A program made the translations under genes and the position numbers. This document shows, piece after piece, positions 24,501 to 34,864 of a stretch of DNA of 64,000 nt; the first letter of the stretch is position 1, and each line of letters opens with the position of its first letter. Source of the stretch: Knufia peltigerae. Taxonomy: Eukaryota > Ascomycota > Eurotiomycetes > Chaetothyriales > Trichomeriaceae. The stretch covers positions 1 through 64,000 of the forward strand of contig JAPDRN010000083.1 in assembly GCA_030247855.1 (NCBI GenBank). The letters are read 5' to 3'. The notes under the pieces were generated by a model. The model saw only the letters and a program-made list of their open reading frames with translations. It was not told the DNA's origin and made no database searches.

Positions 24501-26008
24501 ACAGAGGCCGCGGGCTTTCGTATATCATCCCATAGCTTTTGGAACAACACTGGATCTTTAGTCCGGAAATCTTTCATCTTCTCCATCATTGCTTTCAGCT
24601 CGGCTGCCATGTATGGTTCTGAAGATTGGGTAGTCGGTCCACTTTCGTCGGTACCCTCCCCAGAGATGTTCTGATTGGGTATCGGACGGTCATTTCGTTT
24701 TGGCTTCTTGTTCGAACTTGTAGCCTTCGCCTGTACAGAGGCCGCCTGCTTCTTTGCAGCTTCATCGTTGAGTCGTGGTTTTTCGGCGGCTGCAGCTTCT
24801 TCCTCGCGTTTTTTGGCGGCGGCAGCTTCCTCTTCCTTCTTCCGCGCAGCAGTGGCTTCCTCTTCAACCTTCCTCTTTGCTGCTTCTTCAGCCGCTCTTC
24901 GTCTTCTCTCATGTTCTCTGGCATATGGATTGAAGACTTGTGCCGGGTCGATGTAGTTAGGCATAACGTTTTGCGGTTCTATCGTAGTAGAATATTGTGG
25001 TTGAGAGTATTCCTCGGTGGACTGTGTCACAAGCTTTGAGATACTGTTTCCTTGTGGTCTTTGTTGTTGTTGAATTTGGCTTGCAGAGGGCCCTGCTCCT
25101 TGACTCGTAGTGCTGACATGTTGGTAGCCCTGATCCTGTGACATTCCCTGTCGCTGGTCTCGCTCACTTATCGGATTGCTCAACTGAGGAGACTGCTGGA
25201 CGTGAGAAGAAGATCGCCTTTGAGATTGAGGCAGATTTGACTGATAGAATGGTGAGACTGGGTTCTGTACCACACCATTTCTTACTGCGCTGGAAGCCTC
25301 TGAGACCGGTGAAGCCGATGCTTGTGGGTATTTGCGAGTAACTGCACCTGCGAGAGCCGCAGCTGCAGCAGGCATAGGCGGCGACTGACCAGGAATTGAT
25401 GCCGAGTTATCCTGGTACCTGTAATCGGACGGTCGATTCGACGAGTTGTGCTGGCGCACGTTGTTTTGGGTGGCCGTAGACAGCGCACGATCGGTTCCGG
25501 TTGCGCCAGAATATGATGAGTCCGGAGGGAGACTTGATTGTTGCGTTCGGTCACCCCGCCGCTGCGATCCCGAGTCACTCAAGCCCGATGCATAGGCCAG
25601 GCCGTTCGGACCCTGCGTTGACTGGTTTGAGGAATGGGTCCGATAGCTTCCCTGCATAGTGCCTCCCAGTGACGATTGCGCTTCATGTACCGATGACTGC
25701 CTCCTATGCACATGAGTAGACCTTTGCGCATTCACACTTCTTCGAGAGGATTCGTCGAGGGTGTGTGGTTGACTCGGACTGTTCGGGAAGCTCTGCTGAT
25801 TCTGCTCCGACCAGTCATACGCCGTTGAGCCATAGTGAGACTGTCGGACATCGTTAGAATAGGAGGCTTGACTACCATAGCGCTCGCTCGTCTGTCTCCC
25901 ACGGATGTATGTACTCTGCATGCCCTGGCTCTGACTCTTGTTTTGGCTCCGGGTCTGGGTCGTGGGGTCGTAGTAATTGCCGTAAGGAGAGATTGAAGGG
26001 TATGACAT
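21581..26008 (-). CDS. Large C2H2-type zinc-finger nuclear protein (1475 aa), function unknown
   Basis: A single uninterrupted frame. The start is the ATG at 26008 (MSYPSISPYGNYYDP, A at -3); the open frame extends seven codons further but without an ATG. Order: a Gln/Ser/Tyr-rich N-terminus (residues 1-350); a strongly charged Ala/Glu/Lys coiled coil (about 360-420); a basic, disordered Pro-rich part; a conserved folded block around 670-745 (from WPEEKRNALAEAAVKALKSV to FHRGQFARQLLSKVPRL); another conserved block around 1000-1080 (YKALAKQINKNEALQKTYYN); and near 1233-1315 two atypical zinc fingers. Finger 1 is C-x4-C then H-x4-H (CRWKRC...HHVSKVH). Finger 2 is CWWRRC with a long insert before H-x4-H (KHIEEDH). 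These spaced fingers resemble those of chromatin-linked factors such as the RSC/PBAF ARID2-type subunits, but no ARID domain is seen, so I give no name. Probable nuclear role in transcription or chromatin (inference). Confidence 0.88.
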   Translation of the reverse strand: MSYPSISPYGNYYDPTTQTRSQNKSQSQGMQSTYIRGRQTSERYGSQASYSNDVRQSHYGSTAYDWSEQNQQSFPNSPSQPHTLDESSRRSVNAQRSTHVHRRQSSVHEAQSSLGGTMQGSYRTHSSNQSTQGPNGLAYASGLSDSGSQRRGDRTQQSSLPPDSSYSGATGTDRALSTATQNNVRQHNSSNRPSDYRYQDNSASIPGQSPPMPAAAAALAGAVTRKYPQASASPVSEASSAVRNGVVQNPVSPFYQSNLPQSQRRSSSHVQQSPQLSNPISERDQRQGMSQDQGYQHVSTTSQGAGPSASQIQQQQRPQGNSISKLVTQSTEEYSQPQYSTTIEPQNVMPNYIDPAQVFNPYAREHERRRRAAEEAAKRKVEEEATAARKKEEEAAAAKKREEEAAAAEKPRLNDEAAKKQAASVQAKATSSNKKPKRNDRPIPNQNISGEGTDESGPTTQSSEPYMAAELKAMMEKMKDFRTKDPVLFQKLWDDIRKPAASVQSPSSSPRLAQAAIPTPRSKTSIPHFTDEQTPTKDQQRTPVPTPAHSNGYKVVVENNLEALPDLGRFPAERRIRASYNVKKGPNAARGARDASKPTSVPHTAPQAKPHADSQLSGDHVNPIAHAHPSTNAPPAPAPISAAPSQAISVESPVFTQGLPPRTADGATIWPEEKRNALAEAAVKALKSVPANEEVGITVADIHAILEKNPSYIDLCEILEGKGFKFHRGQFARQLLSKVPRLNDASQKAPPSPSQALHPFPGQQIPPKMTPPMPNIAPAAPSLQPVPPQIPNPITRPIPPPTSFQPVNQRNSHPMNAVAPPGTVRPLAPQFYQGPRPAEYRPTPPMGAPVRAARSGSSTMMNMTRREFPQGTKEAMARKRDFSEIVDLTALSDHEDYVLSRKQARVASASPEHDPFEEYQKSRMGSIAPPTTTLQPQGPSANWSIATETAPVKFNPNETPQQGPGRNRPLPATVPGPAPASTTKKSYKALAKQINKNEALQKTYYNPKTVARDILIAAGRHPTERPLNAHMAGLLGKLIDIDSDLSTFDWDAIDPGGPDVPQVALIELPMEPPRYQLGQYVKRHEKTPEPRLSKLGKRDTPAPVEETFPQHFTPNDHSLSHGRLHPESNSPSLAHPSHGQRGSDKDTLKRRRQNSSVISGVRRRSVRSSSIRTGDNTKPVPNMATISTFPSGKKRGRPFGSKNVNSGVAALKSAATPPTQISVSVPSQTSNPKFRCRWKRCGAHLHNFETLRHHVSKVHCPSAAELLENGYVCWWRRCQFLVEDASGLVTASKSFGNEKAWIKHIEEDHLYDVAMKHGDGPSTKHIGKPKPSSFDVSRFLYKPKSIQKARTFSYLDPQTIAQDRARYLSDEQGRSTTPVSSMKSQDDLELDTFTLIKADSDDHEMTAQRSFMRTHRQTAKNSPKALAEETLRAMSARKASIGPGLERAGAILVTEERRKTLIQNQGLAQVVDLDH

Positions 26009-26531
26009 ATTTAAGCAAGCGAGCTTCAAAGCGAGGATGGTAGGCGCAAGCCAGTCCTATCGCATTGGCTTCGCTCCGTCCTACTCTTTCCTTCTTATTT
26101 TACCGTCACTGCGGCGCAAACCGGTCGATGTATTTTGTCCTCGAGGATTATCGCGCGGGGACATTGAGGGAAGCCTTTGGGCATCGCTTGGTAGAGCGAA
26201 AGGCGCCTTTTCGCATCCCGCGGACCACATGCCGCTTGTAAAGGCACAGGCTGACCTGACTGCGAGGCCAGTCACTTGAGGATGAACGGCGGAAACGAAT
26301 CTCGTACTGACGCGCAGGTGGGTAACGAGTTAAATGTGGAGCGACAGACAGACAGCCTTGTTCGGAGCTAGCCTCGGATCTTAGCAATTGCGCAGCCAAG
26401 CCCGTCAAATCTCACGTGACGACCAACTCTTGGCAGTCGCACATCGAAAACTTGCGGGCAAAGCGTATCCATACAACCACCGATTTACACCTTGTCGTCG
26501 ACACTCACTTCCACATCGTCAAACCGCCAAA
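26009..26531. other. Divergent promoter region, C2H2 gene / RPL26
   Basis: About 520 bp separate the minus-strand start at 26008 from the RPL26 start at 26532. The part before RPL26 is CA/TC-rich (ACACTCACTTCCACATCG type), as is common for ribosomal protein gene leaders. No gene seen. Confidence 0.6.
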
Positions 26532-27124
26532 ATGACAAAGATCAACCACGGTATGCAGCATTCACGAGACTATGTCAGGCTTGTAATGTATCTAACGGAA
26601 TCACCAGGTCTGGCTTCCTCGAGGCGCAAGTCTCGCAAGCTTCACTACGATGCTCCCTCCCACGCTCGACGAGTGATCATGAGTGCTCCTTTGAGCAAGG
26701 AACTGAGAGAAAAGCACAATGTTGGTCTTTCCGAAAAGAATCCTTTCAGTCCTCCCTCTCGCTCCCCCGAACGGGGAGAACTTCTGGACGAAACGTCGAA
26801 AGCGAGAAAGAAAAAGTCTGGCTAATAACTTTTTCTTGAAACAAAAAACAGGTCCGCAGCATCCCCATCCGAAAAGACGACGAAGTCACCGTTGTGCGAG
26901 GCACCAACAAGGGCCGTGAAGGCAAGGTCACGTCCGTGTACCGATTGAAGTACCTCATCCACGTCGAGCGAGTGTCCCGCGAAAAGTCCAACGGTCAATC
27001 CGTGCCCATCGGCATCCACCCCAGCAAAGTCGTCGTCACCAAGCTCAAGCTCGACAAGGACCGAGAAAAGATCCTGGAGAGAATCTCCAAGGGCCGCGAA
27101 GCCGTCAAGTCAAAGTCATCTTGA
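26532..27124 (+). CDS. RPL26: 60S ribosomal protein L26 (uL24), 134 aa
   Basis: Three exons: 26532-26550, 26608-26720, 26852-27124. The spliced protein starts MTKINHGLASSRRKSRKLHY and continues with VIMSAPLSKELREKHNVRSI, which is the eukaryotic L26 signature. The KOW fold follows (DDEVTVVRGTNKGREGKVTS) and then GIHPSKVVVTKLKLDKDREK. It lies at the exit-tunnel side of the large subunit in the cytosol. Intron 1 (57 nt) splits codon 7, and a small first exon is typical of fungal ribosomal protein genes. Intron 2 (131 nt) uses the uncommon donor GTTGGT; the strong conservation of the protein across the junction leaves no other choice. Length matches the family. Confidence 0.97.
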
Positions 27125-28665
27125 TTTTCCCCTTTTCCTGGTTGATGGGTTATTTTGCGGGCTGGAGGTGATGACGATCAGAGTAGAAGAAAAAAACATG
27201 CCAACATGATTGAAGAAGATTATTTTTTTCTGTACCACGACGGGCCACCCGCTCTCTGTTTCTCCTTCAAGGGAAAGAGAACTGAAAGGCGGAGTCGGAG
27301 TGGGAGAGAAAACAAACAAGGATCACGGGCATAATAACTTTTGACAAACATTTTCCAAGAGCCACGTCCGTCGTCTCTACATAACAATTACACCCCGGCG
27401 TGGCATCTCACAATTTTGTCAAGCATGAATGGAAAAAACAAAAATTCAAAATCCGAGGCTGATGATGATGATGATCCTCCTGCTGTCGTTGTCTTTGTGT
27501 GAACAAGAACGGTCGAACCTCACTTTCTGTTTCGAGGAAAGTACAGCAACATTTCCCCCCTTGTTTGTTGTTCGTTGTCGTCGAGTGTGCTTTGGGTTTT
27601 TGGTTTGGTGGGCCATTTTCATCTACGGACTCCCTCCTCCTCTACCCCTCCCTCTTTTTTCTTTCTCTTGCCAGTATTATCTCCTTGCCTACCCGATCCT
27701 CCGTGGTTTGATCAAGGTATACGGCTGGCGCAGATTGATTTTTTTCCACGCACAACCTATTATGCCCCTCCCGGGGCGTACATGTGTGTGGTTTTTTTCT
27801 TTCCGGCAGACTGTCTACGAGGGATAACCTACAGTTTTCCTTATGAGTTGCAGGATTTTGATGGCGAGATACAGAAGAAAACTTCCCTCCCCCCTCCCTT
27901 AACCCCCCTTGGTCCATGTCTGTTTTGTTCGTTGGTAGTTTTGTTGCTCCCCTTGTTGACATGTACACAGTATTTGTCTCTCGCGTGAGTCTTGCCCATG
28001 GCCCATGGCCCATGACCCGTTACCCGCCGCTCAAAAAGTCGATTCAATTTCGCCTCCAACCGGTGACAACCCTTTTTCAACACCGTTCGGGACACCTCGT
28101 ATATGCACTTGTCTGAACGACCTACCAAAACTATCTACCTACCTACCTAGTAGCGAGTACGCTGTTGGTGGTCTTATTTGGACTCAAGTACGCTCACTCA
28201 TTACACGACGACTACTTCTACTCGTGATGGTGCGTGCTTTGACGTCCGAATTAATAAAGTACGATGACGCGACTCCGTACACTTTGATTGATTTCTCCCC
28301 CGGGGAAAATTTAATAACACTGAGACCGAGAAAAGCGATCAAGTATGGCGCAGGGAGATAGACCAAAAAAAAGGAGTATGCCGCAGACAAAGTATCCATG
28401 AAGAGAAACATCATACAGTTATCTCCCGTTTCCAGGCTAGATACCTATCCAAAACACACAAAGTACCTGAAATTGCTGTCGACACACACGAATACTACGT
28501 ACCATACAAAGACTATCCAAGGTGGGAAGGTAGGTGGTAGGAGTAAGGTAGCAGCCCTATGCCGTCCGTTCAAAACTGTCATCTGCCAGCCTTCTTTTCC
28601 TCCCCAAGCGCCCCTGACGGGTTCATCGTGAGCCTCAAGGTACTCAGCCCAAAAAAATGTCTCGC
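27125..28665. other. Convergent intergenic stretch, RPL26 / aquaporin
   Basis: About 1.5 kb of 3' flanks. It is T-rich and C-rich by turns, with simple repeats: GAT triplets near 27,462, three near-copies of GCCCATGG near 27,989-28,012, and CTAC tetramers near 28,134-28,150. Open frames are short and without family resemblance. Confidence 0.6.
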
Positions 28666-29873
28666 TCAGAACTGCTTGCTCCGAACGCCATTCTCGCCGG
28701 CGGCATTCATGGCACCTTGATTCGTCTGCCAGGGGTCCTCGTCGATATGGTCGGCGGCAAGATTCACGCCCGTGATGCGGCTCACGTGCCGCTTCAGGCC
28801 CTCCTCGCCCTCGGCGTGCTCGGCGTGCCCACTGTGTATCTTCTGCAGGCTGTCCCGCATGAGGAACTCGTAGTAGCCCGTGGCGAAGATGGTGGCGGGG
28901 ACGTTGACGAGGATGCTGATCCAGGGGTAGCCGTTGTCAAAGGTGAAGGCCTCCTTGCCGAAGAAGATGGCGGCGACCATCCGCGTGCCCAGGTCCCTGG
29001 CCAGGTTCGTGGAGATGGTGTTGCCCGCGAAACCCCAGACCATGGTCGCGTACGCGATGCCGATCGTAAAGGGGACCGACACGGCGCTGACGAACGGGTT
29101 GGCCGGGTCCAGGCACGTCCAGATGACGATGCCGATGTAGCTGTCGACGAACCACTCTTGCATGAACAAGTAACCCTGGTTGGTCTGGTCCGGGTTGGGG
29201 AACGAGCAGAGGATGCTGGCCACGCCGCCGTTGTACACCGAGGTGCCGTGCTCGCGGAGGTCGATTTCCTTGGCGGCCGAGATCTGAGGCCAGTAGCAAC
29301 CCACCAACAGCAAGCCGGCCATGAAGGAGCCAAAGATCTGTGCAAAGATGTAATGCGGCACTTTCTTCCAGGGAAACCCCTGCCAGATCGCGAAGCAAAT
29401 GGTGATGGCCGGGTTGAAGTGGCCACCGGAAACTGGAGCACATGTCTACAAGGTCACTCTCACGTTAGCGGGCCCGTCCATGACATTGAAACGACGAAAC
29501 AAGTTGGGGAAGCATTGTCCAAACTTACAATGATGGCGAAAGCGATGCCGATGGCAAATGCCCAGCCGATCTGGAAGAGAGATCCAAAGATGCTCACACC
29601 GATCTGCCCAGCCACCGGATTGGTCGTGGCCAGCGTGAAGGACGCCACCGAGGCGATCCCGGGGAAGACGTAGAAGAATACACCAGTGGCTTCGGCCATC
29701 ATCTCACGCAGGATGCGAGGTCGCTTGTGCTCAAAGTTGAGTTTGCGCTGCGACACCGGCTTGGGGGGTACCACGTGCCTCGTAATGTGACGCTGAAGGG
29801 CGTCCGAGACACCAACCTCGATGTCATTGGTATGCATTCTGGCCATGTCGTGGCCGCCGTTAGGTTGGGACAT
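28666..29873 (-). CDS. Aquaporin/aquaglyceroporin-family channel (MIP), 374 aa
   Basis: Two exons on the minus strand, 29873-29529 and 29445-28666. The 83-nt intron has donor GTAAGT, a CTAAC branch site and acceptor TTGTAG, phase 0. Six hydrophobic spans with the two pore half-helices of the major intrinsic protein family are visible. The first half-helix is SGGHFNPAIT, with a regular NPA at residues 126-128. The second reads AGNTISTNLARDLGTR, so NPA is replaced by NLA at 262-264 while the following Arg-Asp is kept. The N-terminus of about 55 residues is cytosolic and basic. The C-terminal tail is His/Glu-rich (HSGHAEHAEGEEG). Role: passive flux of water or small neutral solutes across a membrane; selectivity cannot be told. 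The long loop with a Cys (ILCSFPNPDQ) is common in fungal members. Confidence 0.93.
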
Positions 29874-31142
29874 GACTTGCTCGCTTAATGTCGATCACCC
29901 CGTCGAGGAACGTGGGCACGAGTATCAGTAAACAATCGAGAAGGAAGAAACTCGGAGTTGGCAAACAGAGTCTGGGGCTTGAAAGCGAGTTGAAGAGTAA
30001 TCACGGGCACGAAGCTGGGGCAATTGAGGGTTGATGTATCCCCATGGGTCACCCTCAATTTGGAAAATATTTCATGACTTGCCTCGGTCATGGTCCCTCG
30101 CAAAGCCACCGTGGGTCGATGGTGAGACCCGGTTATGCCGTACGTGCATGAATAGGACTGGAGATGAAAAGGTCTTCGGAGCCGATCATAACCATATCGA
30201 GCATCAGACTGGTGGGGAGACTGTGCTTTGGCGAGAAAATGCACCGTCCGCGCAGTAGCCGAAGGCGAGAGCAACGAGCATAAAGACGGTGGACCGTCCT
30301 CGCATTCGTGCATAGAACAGAGAAAATGGAAGCAACTGCGCGTCGTCATCATGAGGCAAAGGGAACCTCAGTGCGGAAGCGGAACGTGATGACAAGCTTT
30401 TGGCTGTGTGCCACGCATTGATTAGCGAATTGAAGCCAAGTTGAAGAAGCTTTGGGTGGCAGAACCCTCGCCTTGGGAGATGGTCCTTTGGCGCAATGAG
30501 GAAGGCAGCTGGGAATATTGGACATGGGCATCATAGAGCCGGCAGTCCCAGATGCAATCAGGAGCTGAGAACGTGCGAGGAGGCTTCGGGGATGGAGCTT
30601 TATTGGTCGCAACTCCGTAGTCCGGGAGATTGATAATACATCATCATCCGCACAGAGTTGTGCTGGTGGCGGAGACAAGCTCCATACCCCGGCGCCTCCC
30701 CCTGTAGGATTGTCGCTTGTGGGGAAGACCTCATTGCTTATCTGCTTTTTGCGCGCGGAATGCAGTGACTTTCAGCCTCTGCCGGAGGATCTCATGCCGA
30801 CACGCAGGACGCCACCAAAAGTAGTTCGTACGGTCGTCTTCCGTAACAGCCGGCGGCACCTATACCAAGGGTATCTGGAAAAAGTCTGCATCCAATTGCT
30901 TGGTCAGCGTAAATAATAGAACCCACGGGGCAACTTTGTCAGAAACCGTTCGAATAGCCGAAGCTAAGAGACTTCCGGTGGCAAAATTGGAACGCGATCG
31001 GATGATATTTATGCAAGTCGGCTGCACGAACGAAAAAAGGAAATTTGAATGGACCGAGGTGGTTCTGCTGCCATCGCAAAATGTCATTCCTTTCAGGAAA
31101 AAGTATATGGAGTACAAATAATGCTGGCCTGAGCGTAGGTGG
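29874..31142. other. Intergenic, upstream of aquaporin gene
   Basis: About 1.3 kb between two minus-strand genes. It should hold the aquaporin promoter and the 3' flank of the SDR gene. Only short, unremarkable frames are present. Confidence 0.6.
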
Positions 31143-32075
31143 CTACCACTTCTCGACATACGGCCGGATGTCGAGCTCATTCGTGAAGCAAGTCCTCGGT
31201 TGGGTATGGAGATACCAATACGAGTCGGCAATCTGTGGTACATGATCACTGTCAGCACCCTATTCTCAGGGCCAGGCAGGGCTGCACGTCTGCAGGTTGA
31301 AAACTCACCGCCTCGGGCTTGATCTTTGCATCAGGATGGTCAAATTTGTAGTCCTTGGTCCTCTCGATATCAATGACTCCATCGATAATGGCGTGAGAGA
31401 CATGAATGCCCTTTGGTCCGAATTCCCTCGCCAGTGACTGTGCCAATGCTCTCATGGCGAATTTACCCGTGGCAAAGGACGAACAATTGGCGGATCCCTT
31501 CATCGCAGCCGTTGCCGAAGTAAATATGAGGGTCGGTGGATATTCTGGTGAACTGTTTACCGTGTTGAGCAGTAGGGGCAAAACAGCCTGCGAAAACAGA
31601 AAGGCCCCCCGTCTATAACACTGACAGTCAGTCCACTCACTATTGTTGAGCAAACCATGGAAGGAATTCGACGTACCCGTTGGCTTCCCACCCCGCCTCA
31701 AACTCTTCCTCCGACAAGTCTAGGAAGGGCTTTCGAACGAATCTCCCTCCGACGTTGTAGATTGCCGCAGCCAGTGACGCTCCTCCGGTCTCTTTCTTCA
31801 ACTGCTCAAATGCACTTTTGACACTCTTGCTGTCGGAACAATCGGTACTGATGCCAATCGCTTTCCCGCCTGCGGCTTCGATCTCTTTGACCAGGGGCTC
31901 ATAGTTGGCTGGGTTTCGCGCAAGGAGGGCGACGGAGTAAGTCTGGGCGAATCGACGAGCGACACTCGCACCTCTAGTGATGAATGAGCCCAGAGTTGAC
32001 TTGGTGTATCTGGAGACAAACTTACGTGCCAGGTCCAACGCCTGCAACCACAGCCCATGCCTTTTGTGACGACAT
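31143..32075 (-). CDS. Short-chain dehydrogenase/reductase-fold protein lacking the catalytic Tyr (246 aa)
   Basis: Four exons on the minus strand: 32075-32026, 31973-31677, 31612-31309, 31232-31143. Introns are 52, 64 and 76 nt and all junctions keep the frame. The Rossmann nucleotide-binding motif is at the N-terminus (AVVAGVGPGTGASVARRFA, residues about 8-26), followed by LLARNP. The NAG-type motif appears as IYNVGG. The catalytic Ser-Tyr-Lys region reads FTSATAAMKGSANCSSFATG then K166, so the usual YxxxK is FxxxK (Phe162, Lys166). The part after it, GIHVSHAIIDGVID, is the normal SDR PG-motif area without PG. The last small exon gives IADSYWYLHTQPRTCFTNEL, a typical ending for this subfamily. 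A related group of bacterial and fungal SDRs shares the Phe (from memory), so the change is probably old and not a fresh loss. Substrate unknown; catalysis by the classic mechanism is doubtful. Confidence 0.9.
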
Positions 32076-33440
32076 CGTAAAGAATGATGTGACTTTCTGA
32101 ACCTCGCTACCTGGTTTCTGTTGGACTGTTGAACCGCTGATTACACCGCGAATGTCGCCTTGTTCTGGCCACAGAGAAGGGGGAAGAGAGGATTCTTTGT
32201 GAGATGCTGAGCGGCAACGGATATTAATTAACTTGTAAAAGATGCTCGTATTGCCTCTTCATTGATAATTCAACCCCACAATGATGTGCTCATGGGTTAC
32301 AAATCGAACGGGCATGTCCTCGCCAGATAAGTAATCGATATGGCACTCGGTCATCAGCAAAGCTTCATTCCCCGCAGACGCAATCGGGGTCCAACAATGT
32401 GGTCGGGGTTCTGCCCCCTCGCCTAAGCCAAGCCTAAAGAAAACCTCGGGAGGCGTCTTTTTACCTGACGTACATTACCTACCAGATATCTAGAAGAGTA
32501 CTTATATTGAGGTGTACTCTATACAAAATTGTAGCTTGAAATCCGAACCCTTTGAAGAGGACTCATCACGAAATTCGCATTGCTATCTCTACGTAGCCAT
32601 CTGAACAGTCAGTGTCAGTTAAAAGTTCCCTGGATTTGATGATATTGAACTATCATCAGTATTGTCACCAAGCCAGACTGACATGTGTTTCCTGCCTACG
32701 TGAACTGCAGCTTCGAGGGCATTGTTAGCAAGACAAGAATTTCAAATATGCTGTGTTGTTATTCTTCCAGGGTACTGACGGTGAAGTTACTCCGTATCGT
32801 CTCAAACGTTCCCAATACAATACCTTACCGGATCATGATGCGTTTGACATGACATGCAAACGGCGGTGTAGGACGCCTTCTAAGGGGGCAAGAAGAGCAG
32901 CGAAGGGTCACCCAAGGGGCCTTCGTCCCGTACCTGCATCCAAGCCGAATCGATCCAGCCAACCACTTACGGTACCTGTAGAGATCGTAGGTCATTACTA
33001 GCTATTCGAACGGCCTCCCCCTGAGTCCTGCAGCAGCTGCCAGCCTTGCCTTACCGTAGTATACCCTGCATGACCTCCCGAACAAACGGTCAGATGCAGG
33101 GCCAGATGCAAACCAACGAAACGAACGGACGAACGAGGTGTTTGACACCGCACCCTTGACTCGTGCAAGAGTGGCAGTCTGCTGGACCGGGTTCGGGTTC
33201 GGAGTTGCCGTTCATGTGAAACCTGACATGAGTTTTGATCTGACTGGTTATGCAAAGAAGTTCACCAGTTGCAACTACTGGACGTGTTATGTCAAAAGGC
33301 CACCTCTAGGGAGTATGCAAAACGTCGAATCAAGCACTGGTTGCAGCAAGGTCGCAGGCAGAAGCGCGACAGGGGATCGAGAGACCAAGGCCAGAGGTAT
33401 CTTGACCCTGTATGCCTGGTCAAGTATTGGTGTACAGTTG

Positions 33441-33473
33441 TCACGTACTGTACGTACTGTACGTACTGTACTA
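33441..33473. repeat. ACGTACTGT 9-bp tandem repeat
   Basis: About three and a half exact copies of a 9-bp unit built from the palindrome GTAC. Non-coding context. Confidence 0.8.
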
Positions 33474-33827
33474 ATAACAACCATGCGGACTCCAAGGGGG
33501 TTTCTAACCGGTCGTTTCAGAAATGCGACCAGAACGACAGGCCATGCACTTCCCCGCGAAAGCCTGGTAGAAATAGTTCATGTGTGGCGTCGAGCCATTG
33601 AGAATAGTCGACAACATGATAGAACCATCATTGGGTAGAAACAGGAACCAGTCATGTCATCACAACAGTCACCCATCCGAAGGCGGGCAGGATACTGAAA
33701 GTTTGCCATCCAGAAACGCGAAACACAATTATTACTCACACAACAAGCGAGAGAAGCGAGAATACGAGTACGGATACAACTCTCCAGGCAACAAAGTGCT
33801 TCTTGACCAGGATGTGAGGTTGCTTGC

Positions 33828-33851
33828 CACACACACACACACACACACACC
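33828..33851. repeat. AC dinucleotide microsatellite
   Basis: Twelve or so AC units in non-coding DNA. They read as Thr-His in one frame, which extends a chance open frame. Confidence 0.9.
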
Positions 33852-34844
33852 TCGTGATCGTCGGCGCGAAGAGCACGAATCATTCCAGAAAATGGACGCG
33901 CCTCGCTCGCAGCCTTTTCGGAATGGGTGGTTGGTATTGTTCACTTTGTCCGTCGATGCATTCTGAGCAAAGATCCATCATTCCACCATGAAGCATGTGA
34001 ACACACATATATATCCCAGCGCTGACTTGTCACACCCACCATCACCAAAAATGCATGCCGGGCTTGGAATAGGTCATTTAGGGTGAACAATCTTTTGTGC
34101 AACAACTCCCAAGAAAGATAAAGGAGGGGAGTTATTTTCCCCGTGTCGAGCTGATCACGGCGCTTAAAGAGAACCGTGTTTGGATTGGAAGCCTGAGATA
34201 CGGAATGTTCATGTCGCGTTCTATTGCTCTATATGGAATGCCACTCGAGGAATAGACCGGCTGGCTGAGATGGTACAAGAAGGGTGTGCCTCGATCTGAA
34301 CATGTAACCGCATACTGACCTGATATGGTGGGCCTGAGCTGAAGATATTGACCGTGCTACAGAAGTTGAATAATATTTATTGGTATATAACCCCGTACCC
34401 AGGTAGGTAAGTAGGTAGTTAAGCAAGTTCACCACCAGCGTCGATCCTCTTGTCGTAGTAATCTTGACTATCCCCGGTCCTCCATCAGGCCTACTGCGGC
34501 TTGCTCTTCTTTTCCTTCTACGAATACGCGCCGAAGGTCCAATCATCAATACACCCACCCCATCTCGTCGCCCTCCCGGTCAACTTATAACTCGCCGTAC
34601 TCGTATTGATCTAGATCCCGCCCCCGGGATGCGAGAAACCGCAGACTCTTCGGCTCACCACACACCCCTCTTTCGATCTCATTGTGACCTTGCTCTCTAC
34701 TCGTACAGTTAGAACCCATTCTACATCCCCCCACTCTCTCGAGACCCTTGCAGTAAAGGACAACTCGCCCCCGGACTTACCGTTCGCATGATGGTTGCAT
34801 GACCACATGCATGCATGCACACACACGCACGCGCGCACGACTAA

Positions 34845-34864
34845 GCCAGCCAGCCAGCCAGCCA
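34845..34864. repeat. CAGC tetranucleotide repeat
   Basis: About five tandem CAGC/AGCC units, preceded by an alternating purine-pyrimidine stretch (GCATGCATGC...CACGCGCGCACG, about 34,805-34,839), in non-coding DNA. Confidence 0.85.

Noticed and set aside
28657..29673. 338-codon plus-strand frame opposite the aquaporin gene
   Set aside because: It is the antisense of a GC-rich, well supported aquaporin exon; its composition is Val/Asp/Gly-rich as expected from antisense reading.
33828..34864. AC and CAGC repeats as a possible CRISPR-like array
   Set aside because: They are plain microsatellites without spacers, in a eukaryotic genome.
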